DNA from: Clostridiales bacterium
GTDB lineage: Bacteria > Bacillota > Clostridia > Christensenellales > Borkfalkiaceae
Direction of reading: 5' to 3'
Assembly: GCA_015069295.1 (NCBI GenBank)
Contig: SVIW01000004.1
Span: 60,096-124,095, forward strand
Length of the DNA stretch: 64,000 nucleotides
Below are positions 40,777-50,971 of the stretch, piece after piece; position 1 is the first letter of the stretch, and each line of letters opens with the position of its first letter. The notes below the pieces were generated by a model. That model searched no databases, had not been told where the DNA came from, and was given only the letters and a program-made list of their open reading frames with translations. Made by a program: the position numbers and the translations under genes.

Positions 40777-42531
40777 ATTATCAAAAAATTACATAACGGA
40801 TATTCGATATCGGTTTTACGAAAGAGGTTATTCGCCATTGGTTTGGCGGTAACCTTTCTTTTTTTGACTTTGTGCGTGCGTTTTTTCTACGTGCAAGTGC
40901 TTTGGAGCGAAGAGTTGAACTACCGCGCGCTCGACCAATGGACGAGGGAAATTCCCATCGTTGCCAAGCGGGGGAAAATTACGGATAGAAACGGAGTCGT
41001 TTTGGCGGATAACGAGACGGCGTACACCGTTTTTGCCCGTTCCAACGCAGTAAAGGATAAACAGAAAACCGCCGCGCTTTTGGCGGAAGCTTTGGGACAG
41101 GAAAGCGATGGGATTTATGAAAAATTAACGAAGAAAAAAGCCTCTGAAATTACGGTGGCGAAAAAAGTAGGGAAAGAGGCGATTGAAAATCTTTCGTCGC
41201 TTTCTTTGGACGGCGTTTATTACTCTCGGGATAATTTGCGGTATTATCCCAAGGGGGACGCGCTTTGTCAGGTGATAGGGTTTACTTCCTCGGACAACGC
41301 GGGGACTACGGGGGTGGAGAAGTATTACGACGAATATCTGTCGGGGAAAAACGGCGAGCTTTTGTACGAGACCGACCTTGTAGGCATTGAAATAGAAGGC
41401 AGCGTTGCGACCTATTTGCCTGCGGAAAACGGGTATAATTTGCAGCTAACGATCGATTACGGGATACAAGAACTCGTGGAAAGCGCTTTGGAAAAAACGG
41501 CGGCGCAGTATTCGCCCGTTTCCGCCGAGTGTATCGTTTTGGACGTGAACACGTTCGAAGTGCTGGCTTTGGCGAATTACCCCGCATACGATTTGAACGA
41601 AGTGCCGAGAGAGGATACGGAGCTGTTAAATTCTTTGACGAGAAACCGTATGGTCAGCGACGTTTACGAGCCCGGTTCGACTTTTAAAATCGTTACTGCC
41701 GCCGCGGATATAGAAGAATACCTGCGGGGCAATAAAAACGCCTTTGCGACCAATTACGTTTTTAACAGTTCGCGGACGCGTTCGGTGGACGGTACGACGG
41801 TCAAGTGCTGGAGCAACCACGCCAACGGAAAGCACAGCAATCAAACGCTTGCAGAGGCGTTAAATAACAGTTGTAACCCTTGCTTTACGGATATCGCTAT
41901 GTCGCTTGGTAAGGAGAAGTTTTACGAGTATCTGTCTGCGTTCGGGTTTGGAAAACGCACGGGATTGGATTTCAGCGGGGAAGCGTACGGGCTGTTGATG
42001 CCCGAAAGCGCTGTTCGCGGTTGCGATCTTGCCCGTATCGGGTTCGGGCAGACGATAGCCGTTTCGGGAATACAGCTCGCTTGTGCGGCGGCTTCTGCCA
42101 TAAACGGCGGGTACTATTACGCGCCGAGATTGGTGAAAAAGGTGTACGCAGACGACGGGTACGTATTGAAAAATTACGAGCCGCAGTTAAAAAACCGTCC
42201 CATCAGCACGCAGGCGTCAAAGATTTTGGCGGAGATGTTGGAGGGGGTTGTGCGCGACGGCAGCGGGAAAAAAGCGTATATCGAGGGGTACAGAGTCGGC
42301 GGTAAAACAGGTACGGCGCAAAAATTCGAAAACGGACACATCGCCGCGGGGAAATACGTTTCGTCGTTCGTGGGCTTTTTCCCTGCGGACGCGCCCAAAT
42401 ATTTGGCGCTCGTTATCGTGGACGAACCGCAGGGCGCGTATTACGGCTCGGTGGTTGCCGCGCCTTGCGCCGGGGAAATTTTCCAAGGGATTATTTCTTT
42501 AAAAAACATACAGAAGAGAAAGGGGGAATAG
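40777..42531 (+). CDS. FtsI/PBP2-class penicillin-binding protein, probable non-canonical start
   Basis: SxxK in EPGSTFKIV, SNN-type motif, GGKTGTAQK; only basic N-terminus/TM arrangement comes from AUU 40777 or AUC 40780. Confidence 0.85.
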   Translation: MIKKLHNGYSISVLRKRLFAIGLAVTFLFLTLCVRFFYVQVLWSEELNYRALDQWTREIPIVAKRGKITDRNGVVLADNETAYTVFARSNAVKDKQKTAALLAEALGQESDGIYEKLTKKKASEITVAKKVGKEAIENLSSLSLDGVYYSRDNLRYYPKGDALCQVIGFTSSDNAGTTGVEKYYDEYLSGKNGELLYETDLVGIEIEGSVATYLPAENGYNLQLTIDYGIQELVESALEKTAAQYSPVSAECIVLDVNTFEVLALANYPAYDLNEVPREDTELLNSLTRNRMVSDVYEPGSTFKIVTAAADIEEYLRGNKNAFATNYVFNSSRTRSVDGTTVKCWSNHANGKHSNQTLAEALNNSCNPCFTDIAMSLGKEKFYEYLSAFGFGKRTGLDFSGEAYGLLMPESAVRGCDLARIGFGQTIAVSGIQLACAAASAINGGYYYAPRLVKKVYADDGYVLKNYEPQLKNRPISTQASKILAEMLEGVVRDGSGKKAYIEGYRVGGKTGTAQKFENGHIAAGKYVSSFVGFFPADAPKYLALVIVDEPQGAYYGSVVAAPCAGEIFQGIISLKNIQKRKGE

Positions 42532-42563
42532 AATAAACTATCAAGCAATTAGAGGTAAGCGGT

Positions 42564-44036
42564 ATGCGGTTAGAAAGAATTTTAGAGGGATTGGAAATAC
42601 TGGAAACGGTCGGCTCGTTAGAGGGAGCGCAAGAGGTGGCTATCGTGCAAACGGATAGCCGTAAACACGGAAAAAACGCGTTGTTCGTTTGTTTGCAAGG
42701 AGCAAATACGGACGGGCATTTTAAAGCGCAAGAGGCGATAAAAAACGGCGCGGTGGCGATTGTAACCGAACGGAAACTCGATTGCACGGCGCTGCAAATC
42801 GTCGTGCCTTCTACGAGAAAGGCTTTGGGGAAAATTGCGGCGAATTTTTACTTAAATCCTGCTAATAGACTGAAAATTATCGGAATTACGGGCACGAACG
42901 GAAAGACGACGACCTCGTACCTGGTGGCTTCTATTTTGAAAAAAGCAGGAAAAGAAACGGGGATAATCGGTACTTTGGGGATTTTATACAAAAACAAAAA
43001 ATTGCCGTCCGATTTAACAACTCCCGACCCGCTTGCTTTGCACGAAACGTTGGCGGATATGTACGCTCACGGAGTAGAATACGTGGTGATGGAAGTGTCC
43101 GCGCACGCGCTTTACTATTACAAAACGGAAGGGATTTCTTTTTGTGCGTGTATCTTTACGAATCTAACGCAGGACCATTTGGACTTTTTTCCCTCTATGG
43201 ACGAGTACGGCGAGGCGAAAGCCCGTTTATTTGACCCAAGCGTTTGCGCCGTTGCGATTGTCAACGGGGACGACGAGAAATGCCGCTCTATGGTTTTCAA
43301 GCGGGAAAAGGCGGGAACAAAAACTTTGTTTTACGGTTTGGATACGCCGACCGACTGCTTTGCCGTCATTACAGAGGAAAACTTAAAAAAAACCGAATGT
43401 CTTTTGAATATTTCCGACAAGCTCTGTCGGGTGGATTTGTTGTTGACGGGACGGCATAACGTTTACAACGCGTTGGCAGCGGCGGCTTGCGCCGTAGAGC
43501 TTGGGATAGACGTTTCTACGATCGAAGAGGGATTATCCTCTTTAAAAAGCGTTTGCGGCAGGTTGGAAATGGTTGCCGAAGTAGGGAGTGCGTACGTTTA
43601 CGTGGATTTTGCGCATACGCCCGACGGTTTGGAAAAATCGTTGAACGCTTTGAAAAAGCATTGCAAGGGCAGGCTCGTTTGTTTGTTTGGTTGCGGGGGG
43701 AATCGGGATAAAAGCAAGCGCCCGCTGATGGGCGAAGTCGTGGCGAAAAAATCGGATTTTGCCGTATTGACTTCGGATAACCCGCGTTATGAAGATCCGC
43801 TGGATATTATCGCGGACATAGAAAAAGGGTATCGGCGTTTTTCCGCGCGGTACGTCGTAGTGCCCGACAGAAGAAAAGCCATCGATTACGCGTTGGATTT
43901 TTTAAAAAAGGACGACGTATTGTTGGTGGCGGGTAAAGGCGGGGAAGAGTATCAAGAAATTATGGGGATAAAGTACGCGTTCGACGACCATACTGTTATC
44001 GAAACGTTGTTGATGCGGAAAGGAAAAAATATATGA
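42564..44036 (+). CDS. murE: UDP-MurNAc-tripeptide synthetase MurE (DNPR motif suggests meso-DAP)
   Basis: GITGTNGKTTTSYL; substrate-specificity motif SDNPRYEDP. Confidence 0.95.
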   Translation: MRLERILEGLEILETVGSLEGAQEVAIVQTDSRKHGKNALFVCLQGANTDGHFKAQEAIKNGAVAIVTERKLDCTALQIVVPSTRKALGKIAANFYLNPANRLKIIGITGTNGKTTTSYLVASILKKAGKETGIIGTLGILYKNKKLPSDLTTPDPLALHETLADMYAHGVEYVVMEVSAHALYYYKTEGISFCACIFTNLTQDHLDFFPSMDEYGEAKARLFDPSVCAVAIVNGDDEKCRSMVFKREKAGTKTLFYGLDTPTDCFAVITEENLKKTECLLNISDKLCRVDLLLTGRHNVYNALAAAACAVELGIDVSTIEEGLSSLKSVCGRLEMVAEVGSAYVYVDFAHTPDGLEKSLNALKKHCKGRLVCLFGCGGNRDKSKRPLMGEVVAKKSDFAVLTSDNPRYEDPLDIIADIEKGYRRFSARYVVVPDRRKAIDYALDFLKKDDVLLVAGKGGEEYQEIMGIKYAFDDHTVIETLLMRKGKNI

Positions 44037-44986
44037 AAACGTATCTTGGAGTTGCGCTGCTTGCCTTTGTTTTGTCTTTAGTGTTTTGCTTTCTTTTAAT
44101 TCCGATATTGAGAAAATTAAAAGCGGGGCAAAATATCCTTGTTTACGTGGAAGAACACAAACAGAAAGGCGGTACCCCCACGATGGGGGGTATCGCTTTC
44201 GTTTTGGCAGCCGTTCTCTCTTCGGTTTTATTTATCGATAGGGCGAACAGAACGGTCGTGCTTTGCTTTGCGATCGGGCTTTCCTATATGGCGGTAGGGC
44301 TGATAGACGACCTTTTAAAACGCAGACATAAGGAAAATTTGGGGCTTACGGCGCTGCAAAAGTTCGCGTTTCAAATCCTGATTGCCGTTTTTTCTGCTAT
44401 CTATGCGATGCGGGCGGGGTTAACCGCTTTGTATCTCCCTTTTATAAACAAGACCGTGGATATCGGTTGGGGAATGTTCCCGCTTGCGATATTGGTGCTT
44501 TTGGCGACGGTCAACGCCGTAAACTTAACGGACGGACTGGACGGGCTTGCGGCGGGGACTTCTGTTCCGTTTTTTATCGTTTTAGGGGCTTTGATTTCCG
44601 TGCAGAGCGGGTTAAAGGAGTTTTCCTTGCTCTCCTTTGCGCTTTCGGGCGCGCTGCTGGCGTATTTGCTGTTTAACGTATCGCCTGCCAGCGTTTTTAT
44701 GGGGGACACGGGCTCGTTGGCGCTTGGCGGGTTTGCCTCGGCGTTGGCGCTATTCAGCAGCAACGCATTGTATATTTTGACGGTGGGGGTCTGTTTCGTT
44801 TTTTCCGTCATATCCGTAGTCTTGCAAGTAATATATTATAAAGCGACGGGTGGGAAAAGAATTTTTCTTATGGCGCCCGTTCATCATCATTTTCAAAAGA
44901 AGGGTTTTTCCGAGGCGCGCATTTCTTACGCCTATTTTGCGATCACGCTCTGCTTGGGGGGCGCGTATCTTTGGTTTGCATTATAA
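44033..44986 (+). CDS. mraY: Phospho-MurNAc-pentapeptide transferase
   Basis: GGTPTMGGI, NLTDGLDGLAAG, FMGDTGSLALGG, APVHHHFQKKGFSE. Confidence 0.98.
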   Translation: MKTYLGVALLAFVLSLVFCFLLIPILRKLKAGQNILVYVEEHKQKGGTPTMGGIAFVLAAVLSSVLFIDRANRTVVLCFAIGLSYMAVGLIDDLLKRRHKENLGLTALQKFAFQILIAVFSAIYAMRAGLTALYLPFINKTVDIGWGMFPLAILVLLATVNAVNLTDGLDGLAAGTSVPFFIVLGALISVQSGLKEFSLLSFALSGALLAYLLFNVSPASVFMGDTGSLALGGFASALALFSSNALYILTVGVCFVFSVISVVLQVIYYKATGGKRIFLMAPVHHHFQKKGFSEARISYAYFAITLCLGGAYLWFAL

Positions 44987-45001
44987 ATTTTTGGAGGGAG
45001 T

Positions 45002-46408
45002 ATGTATCCTGATAGACAGACGTTTTTGGTGTTTGGACTTTCTTGTTCGGGGATTGCGGCAAGCGAGTTTTTATTAAAAAAACAAGCGAACGTATACCTT
45101 TACGACGAAACGGAAAATCCTCGTATAGCCGAGGTGAAAAAAGCGTTGGAAGAAAAGGGGGCGAAGTCGGTTGAAAGGGAAGAATTGTCCCGCGTGGAAG
45201 AGCTGTGCGACGTGTTGGTGCTAAGCCCGGGGATTCCGATTGACCACCCTTTGGCAATCCGTTTTAAAAGGGCGGGGCGCGCCGTAGTCGGGGAAAGCGA
45301 GCTTGCCGTGCGGTATATGAAAAATCCGATGATTGCCGTAACGGGCACGAACGGAAAAACGACCACCGTTTCGATGATTGCAGATATTCTCAATAAAGGC
45401 GGTAAAAAGGCGTATGCCTGCGGAAATATCGGTGCGCCGATGGTCAATTATTGCGAGGAAAACGAAGGGATTGCCGTTGCGGAAATTTCCAGTTTTCAAT
45501 TAGAAACGCTCCACTCACATCAGCCGCATATCGCCGTCTTTCTCAACGTAACGGAAGACCATTTAAACCGCCACTATAATATGGAGAATTACCTCTTTTT
45601 AAAGGGAAAACTTTTAAAAAACCTGACGGCGGCGGAATATGCGGTGCTCAATTACGACGATCCTGCCGTGCGTGCTTTTGCAGAAAAAACGAGGGCGCAA
45701 AAACTCTTTTTCTCCGTCAAAGAACGGGTGCGGGGCGCTTATTACGAAAAGGGCGAGCTCTTTTTTGGAAAGGAAAAAATACTCTCCGTTTCTTCTTTGC
45801 CTTCCAGCGGAATACATAACGTACAAAACGCCTTGGCGGCAATTATTACGGCGAAACTAATGGGGATAAAAACGGAAGATATTGTATCGGGATTAACCTC
45901 GTTTAAAGGAATCAAGCATCGTATTGAGGAGATAGGCGAGGTGGACGGAGTGCTTTATATCGACGATTCGAAGGGAACGAATATAGACGCTACGATAAAA
46001 GCGGTAGAGACGATGCAACGGGAAACGGTGCTCTTGCTCGGCGGACAAAATAAAGGCTACGATTATAAAAAGCTGTTTTCCGTATTAAAAGATTCTTTGG
46101 TTGTCCACGCAATCGTATACGGGGAAAATCGATACGCGCTTTTAGAGGGCGCGCGGCTTTGCGGTTATGAAAAAATCACCCTTTGCGAAGGGTTTGCTTT
46201 TGCCGTGCGCGTGGCGGCGTTAAAGGCGAAAGCGGGGCAAGCGGTGTTGCTCAGCCCTGCCAGCGCAAGCTTTGACGAATTTGCAAATTATGAAGAAAGG
46301 GGGGATACCTTTGTCGAAATCGTCCAATCCTTCGCCGTCGAAAAAGGAAAAGGCGAGCCGATGGAAAAGGGAACCGTCGGCGTGGAAGAATCTGAAAACG
46401 ACGAGTAA
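45002..46408 (+). CDS. murD: UDP-N-acetylmuramoylalanine-D-glutamate ligase
   Basis: GTNGKTTTVSMIADIL, NVTEDHLNRH, DDSKGTNIDAT, LSPASASFDEFANYEERGD. Confidence 0.97.
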   Translation: MYPDRQTFLVFGLSCSGIAASEFLLKKQANVYLYDETENPRIAEVKKALEEKGAKSVEREELSRVEELCDVLVLSPGIPIDHPLAIRFKRAGRAVVGESELAVRYMKNPMIAVTGTNGKTTTVSMIADILNKGGKKAYACGNIGAPMVNYCEENEGIAVAEISSFQLETLHSHQPHIAVFLNVTEDHLNRHYNMENYLFLKGKLLKNLTAAEYAVLNYDDPAVRAFAEKTRAQKLFFSVKERVRGAYYEKGELFFGKEKILSVSSLPSSGIHNVQNALAAIITAKLMGIKTEDIVSGLTSFKGIKHRIEEIGEVDGVLYIDDSKGTNIDATIKAVETMQRETVLLLGGQNKGYDYKKLFSVLKDSLVVHAIVYGENRYALLEGARLCGYEKITLCEGFAFAVRVAALKAKAGQAVLLSPASASFDEFANYEERGDTFVEIVQSFAVEKGKGEPMEKGTVGVEESENDE

Positions 46409-47576
46409 AGAAGCAAGCCTTCGCCGCCGCAAGCCGCAGGGAGACCTTTCGATTTTGCTGTTGACGGCAGTATTGGCGGGGTTTGGGATTTTGGCAATCT
46501 ATTCCGCCAGTCGGTACGTTGCCAAAACGCAATACGGCGACGAGTGGTATTTCGTCAAAAAACAGGCGATCGGTTTTGCTTTGGGGTTGCTTGCTATGTT
46601 GCTTTTATGCCGTTTCAACCCGCAACGGCTAAGAGGAAGACGGGTGCGCGTCGCTGCGCTCGTTATCCCTATGTTATTGTTGGCGTTGGTGTTCGTGCCG
46701 GGGCTTGGGATTACCAATTACGGGGCAACCCGTTGGATTGGCGTTGGCGGAATTACCCTGCAGCCTTCCGAGGTGGCGAAATACGGGTTTGTAATTTTTG
46801 CCGCGGCGTATATGTCGGACGATATGGGCAGAGTGCGTTCGTTTAAAGGCGTATTGCCCGTATTGCTTGCGGGCGGCGCGATATGCGTTTTGATTATTAT
46901 CGAGCCGAATATGTCGGTAACGATGTGCGTGGGATTGTTGATGATAGCGATGCTCTTTTTGGGCGGAATGAAAATCAAGCATTTCCTGATTATTTTTATT
47001 CCCGCGTTGCTCGTCGTGCCTATTTTGATTATTATCGAACCTTACCGACTTTCCCGTTTAAGCGCCTTTCTCGACCCGTGGGAATCTCCCAAGGGAGAGG
47101 GGTATCAATTGATACAGTCTTTGTATGCCTTGGGAAACGGCGGCTGGTTTGGCGTCGGGTTGTTTAATTCGAGGCAGAAATACCGTTTTTTGCCCTTTGC
47201 GGAAAGCGATTTTATTTTGTCGATTATCGGGGAAGAATTCGGCTTTTTTGGGATACTTATTCTGTTTTTGGTCAGCGGACTGTTGATTTGGCGCGGCTTG
47301 CGCGTAGCGGCGCGCGCGGAAGATTTCTTTTCCTTTTTGTTGGCGGCGGGGATTACTCTCGTATACGGGATTCAGACGGTAATCAACGCGCTGGTTGTTA
47401 GCGGCAGTATTCCCCCGACGGGCTTGCCTTTGCCGCTTATAAGTTCGGGAAATACTTCCCTGATTATTACGATGGCGTCGATGGGAATTTTATACGCCGT
47501 CTCCGCGCAATCTTGCGGAAAGGAAGGGGGAAGAAACACACAACAAAGGGGCGATTTTTCATACAATAAAGCATAA
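46311..47576 (+). CDS. ftsW: FtsW/SpoVE-family SEDS glycosyltransferase
   Basis: Multi-TM; LQPSEVAKYGFVIFAA, IIEPNMS, SDFILSIIGEEFG; TTG start after AAAGGGGGG, ORF extends to 46272. Confidence 0.9.
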   Translation: MSKSSNPSPSKKEKASRWKREPSAWKNLKTTSKEASLRRRKPQGDLSILLLTAVLAGFGILAIYSASRYVAKTQYGDEWYFVKKQAIGFALGLLAMLLLCRFNPQRLRGRRVRVAALVIPMLLLALVFVPGLGITNYGATRWIGVGGITLQPSEVAKYGFVIFAAAYMSDDMGRVRSFKGVLPVLLAGGAICVLIIIEPNMSVTMCVGLLMIAMLFLGGMKIKHFLIIFIPALLVVPILIIIEPYRLSRLSAFLDPWESPKGEGYQLIQSLYALGNGGWFGVGLFNSRQKYRFLPFAESDFILSIIGEEFGFFGILILFLVSGLLIWRGLRVAARAEDFFSFLLAAGITLVYGIQTVINALVVSGSIPPTGLPLPLISSGNTSLIITMASMGILYAVSAQSCGKEGGRNTQQRGDFSYNKA

Positions 47577-47589
47577 GGAGCTTTGACGT

Positions 47590-48846
47590 ATGGATAAATA
47601 TATCGTAGAAGGCGGATCGAAATTGTACGGCAAAGTAGAGGTGCAAAGCGCGAAAAATTCCGTGTTGCCCTTGCTTGCAGCTTCTATTTTGACGGACGAA
47701 CAGGTAAAAATACGGGGAGTCCCGACAATCAACGACGTGGAAAATATGTTGCGGATTTTAGGCGAAGTGGGGTGTAAACTCCGTCGTCAAAAAGATTGCG
47801 TGATTATTGACAGCACAAACGCTATATCCCACGAAATTCCTGCGCGGCTCACCAAAGAGCTGCGTTCTTCCGTTTTTATGCTAGGGTCGGTTTTGACTCG
47901 CTTTCACCGTGCAAAAATCTCCTATCCAGGGGGCTGCGATATCGGGTTGCGCCCTATTGATTTGCATCTTTCGGGTTTGAAACGGTTGGGGGTGCGGATT
48001 GACGAGAAGGACGGCTTTATCCATTGTGAGGCGGAACGGCTTGTCGGTGCGGATATTTTGTTGGATTTCCCCAGCGTTGGGGCGACGGAAAATATAATCT
48101 TGGCGGCGGTAAAAGCGGAGGGGATTACCGTGATACGCAACGCCGCAAAAGAACCCGAAATCGTCGATTTGCAAAGCTTTTTAAACGCAATGGGCGCAAG
48201 AGTGCGCGGTGCGGGCGGGGGCACGATTGTTATCGAGGGGGTAAAACGCTTGCACGGGCTCGAATATACGCCTATGGGAGATAGAATCGAGGCGGGGACG
48301 TATCTCATTGCCGCGGCTTCGTGCGGGGGCGAAATAGAGGTAAACGGGCTTTCTTGTGAAAACGTTGCCGCGCTTTTGCATAAATTGCGTGAAAACGGTT
48401 GCAAAATACATATAAAAAATGATAAAATAGTATTGTCAAGTACGGGTGAGTTAAAATCCGTCGATTTGGTGGAGACAACGCCTTTTCCGGGGTTCCCCAC
48501 CGATTTGCAGGCGCAATATTCGGCGCTTTGCTGTACGGCAAGCGGATCGACTTTGATGGTGGAAAATCTGTTTGAGACCCGTTACCGTTACGCTGCGGAA
48601 TTAAAACGTATGGGTGCGGATATCACCGTACGCGGTCGCACGGCGTTGATTCGCGGAGTGAAAAAATTGCACGGAGCCAGTGTAACGGCGGGGGATTTGC
48701 GCGGGGGCGCAGCGCTTGTGATTGCCGCTTTAAAGGCGGAAGGGCAAAGCGTTGTAATGGATCTTTCCCATATCGACAGAGGATACGTGGATATGGAAGG
48801 GAAGTTGAGGAAACTCGGCGCAAAAATCCGCAGAATAAAGATATAA
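47590..48846 (+). CDS. murA: UDP-GlcNAc 1-carboxyvinyltransferase
   Basis: QSAKNSVLPLLAASIL, PGGCDIGLRPIDLHLSGL. Confidence 0.96.
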   Translation: MDKYIVEGGSKLYGKVEVQSAKNSVLPLLAASILTDEQVKIRGVPTINDVENMLRILGEVGCKLRRQKDCVIIDSTNAISHEIPARLTKELRSSVFMLGSVLTRFHRAKISYPGGCDIGLRPIDLHLSGLKRLGVRIDEKDGFIHCEAERLVGADILLDFPSVGATENIILAAVKAEGITVIRNAAKEPEIVDLQSFLNAMGARVRGAGGGTIVIEGVKRLHGLEYTPMGDRIEAGTYLIAAASCGGEIEVNGLSCENVAALLHKLRENGCKIHIKNDKIVLSSTGELKSVDLVETTPFPGFPTDLQAQYSALCCTASGSTLMVENLFETRYRYAAELKRMGADITVRGRTALIRGVKKLHGASVTAGDLRGGAALVIAALKAEGQSVVMDLSHIDRGYVDMEGKLRKLGAKIRRIKI

Positions 48847-48881
48847 TTTTATGGAAAAGATACTTACGTAAGAGGAAGATT

Positions 48882-49652
48882 ATGCGAAAAAAACTTTTGG
48901 TGATTATGTTGACGGGCTTGCTTTTTCTGTCGGCTTGTCTTTTGGGGATAACGGCAGTTTTCCGCGTGGACAGCGTTACGGTGGAAAGTTTCGTGGTTTC
49001 TCCGCAGGCAAGGGCGGAAGTAAATAAAATTTCCGTTCGGGTCAACGAGGCGTATAATGGGGACGGAATCTTGTCTGCCGACGAATCGGAGATTGAAGAG
49101 ATTTTAAAAGATTTTCCCTATTTTCGGCTCACTTCTTTCAAAAAGGAATACCCTAACCGTATTCGTATCGAGATAACGGAAGATAGAGAGGTGTATGCGG
49201 TAGAAGGACAAAAGGAAAACGAATATTATATCCTCGGCGGGGACGGTACGGTATTAGAAGTACGCAATTCGCCGTTGAACCGTTTAGACGGCTCGCCAAA
49301 CGTTACAATTAAAGGACTTTCGGTTTCGGGTAAGAAGGGCGAAAAGCTTTCGGGGGACGAACGGATAGAAACTTTGTTAAAGTTTTTCTCCCGTATGGAT
49401 GAACGGTTGAACGGGTTTAGAGATAACGTAAAATTGGTAACCGTAACCGAGTATAATCCCGAATATACCATAGAAACGGCGGAAGGGGTTTTGATTTGCG
49501 TAGCCAACGCTTCGTTTATGACGGAAGAAAAAGCGGAGGCGGCAGTGAATAAATACCTGTCCCTATCCGATCAACAACGCCTGCACGGAAAAATTATGAC
49601 GGGGGATGACGGAGAAAAGGTCGTCGTTACCTATTCGGATAAGATTTTTTAA
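48882..49652 (+). CDS. FtsQ/DivIB-family division protein
   Basis: N-terminal TM, POTRA-like FRVDSVTVES...PNRIRIEITEDREVYAVE. Confidence 0.85.
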   Translation: MRKKLLVIMLTGLLFLSACLLGITAVFRVDSVTVESFVVSPQARAEVNKISVRVNEAYNGDGILSADESEIEEILKDFPYFRLTSFKKEYPNRIRIEITEDREVYAVEGQKENEYYILGGDGTVLEVRNSPLNRLDGSPNVTIKGLSVSGKKGEKLSGDERIETLLKFFSRMDERLNGFRDNVKLVTVTEYNPEYTIETAEGVLICVANASFMTEEKAEAAVNKYLSLSDQQRLHGKIMTGDDGEKVVVTYSDKIF

Positions 49653-49663
49653 AAAAATATTGG

Positions 49664-49692
49664 AAAAACACGCGATAGGGCGTGTTTTTTTC
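49664..49692 (+). terminator. Intrinsic terminator before ftsA-ftsZ
   Basis: AAAAACACGC-gatagg-GCGTGTTTTTTT. Confidence 0.8.
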
Positions 49693-49702
49693 TTTGCGGT
49701 TA

Positions 49703-49731
49703 TTGACTTTTTTTAGGAAAGGTTGTATAAT
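49703..49731 (+). promoter_or_regulatory. Sigma-A promoter of ftsA-ftsZ
   Basis: TTGACT-N17-TATAAT. Confidence 0.75.
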
Positions 49732-49783
49732 AAAAGTATGATTTTATCACGGTAGATAAATCGGGGTTACGGAGCGGAAAATT

Positions 49784-50971
49784 ATGAAGAACGAAAGCGT
49801 TGCAATTTTAGACGTGCGCTCGGGCGAGGTTTCTTTTTTACTCGGTTCGAAAGGCGTCAATAATACCTTTGTGTTTAGCGGTAGCGATACGAGGACGTAC
49901 GAGGGTTATTTTGTCGAAGGGTTCTTAGACGAAACTTCTTTTCGTCGCGCGGTCGTTGCGGCAATTACCACCGTTCGTCAGCATTACGAGGGAACGATAC
50001 ACGAGGTATACGTGGGCGTGCCTTCGGCTTTCGTTTCGGTAAAGACTATCGGGCATACGATTTCCTTCCCTTCAAAACGAAAAATTTCCGTACAGGACGT
50101 AGACGCTCTGTTCGAAAGCGGCTTGAACGCTCTGATGGCAAACGGGCGTTGTATTCGCCGTTCCGCAATGTATTTGACTTTGGGCGATAACCGTAAATAT
50201 TTTTCGATAGACGAGCTGTACGGCGTTTCGACCAATATGTTGAAAGGGGCGCTCTGCTATTATTTTATCCACGAGGGATTTTATAACGCCGTTTCGGCGT
50301 TGCTGCGGGATTTGGGCTTTCCAAAAGTGCATTTCCTGCCCTCGACTTTGGCGCAGGCGTCCTATCTCATTTCGCAGGAAAAACGAAAAGGCTATGCCTT
50401 TATGCTCGACGTCGGCTTTTTGACCAGCTCCGTTTCGGTTGTGTACGGCAACGGGTTGGTGCACGAGGAGTCTTTTAATTGCGGCACGGGTACGATTATG
50501 GTTTCCTTGATGGAAAATTTGGGCATCGAGTACGCAATGGCGGAAGAAATTCTTGCCGCCGCCAATATTTCGGGCGGTAGCGTTCCGAAAGATATGCTGT
50601 GGACGACGGACGGGGAAGAAAAATCCTTTTCCGTGCAACAAATCAACGATATTATCAAATGCGAATTGGACGTGCTTTGCGAACGGGTAGATTCGTTTAT
50701 CGCCAGTCGTTATAAGGACAAGGCTTCCGCTATGTTGACGGCGAATCCGATTTGCATTACGGGCGAGGGAATCGGCGCGATTAAAGGGGCTGCCGAACAT
50801 ATTTCCCGTCGGTTAAATAGGCTGACGGAAATCGTATCGCCCGATCTGCCTTATTACGATAAACCTGCATTTTCGTCGCGTATCGGGCTGCTTAGTACGG
50901 CGATAGGCGATATCAAACAAAATACCTTTTGGCAAAAAATTATCAACGCATTCGGAGGAAAAAAGAAATGA
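49784..50971 (+). CDS. Divergent FtsA-like actin-fold protein
   Basis: ASKHA-like phosphate-1 AILDVRSGEVSFLLG, C-terminal amphipathic TFWQKIINAFGGKKK, adjacent to ftsZ. Confidence 0.75.
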   Translation: MKNESVAILDVRSGEVSFLLGSKGVNNTFVFSGSDTRTYEGYFVEGFLDETSFRRAVVAAITTVRQHYEGTIHEVYVGVPSAFVSVKTIGHTISFPSKRKISVQDVDALFESGLNALMANGRCIRRSAMYLTLGDNRKYFSIDELYGVSTNMLKGALCYYFIHEGFYNAVSALLRDLGFPKVHFLPSTLAQASYLISQEKRKGYAFMLDVGFLTSSVSVVYGNGLVHEESFNCGTGTIMVSLMENLGIEYAMAEEILAAANISGGSVPKDMLWTTDGEEKSFSVQQINDIIKCELDVLCERVDSFIASRYKDKASAMLTANPICITGEGIGAIKGAAEHISRRLNRLTEIVSPDLPYYDKPAFSSRIGLLSTAIGDIKQNTFWQKIINAFGGKKK

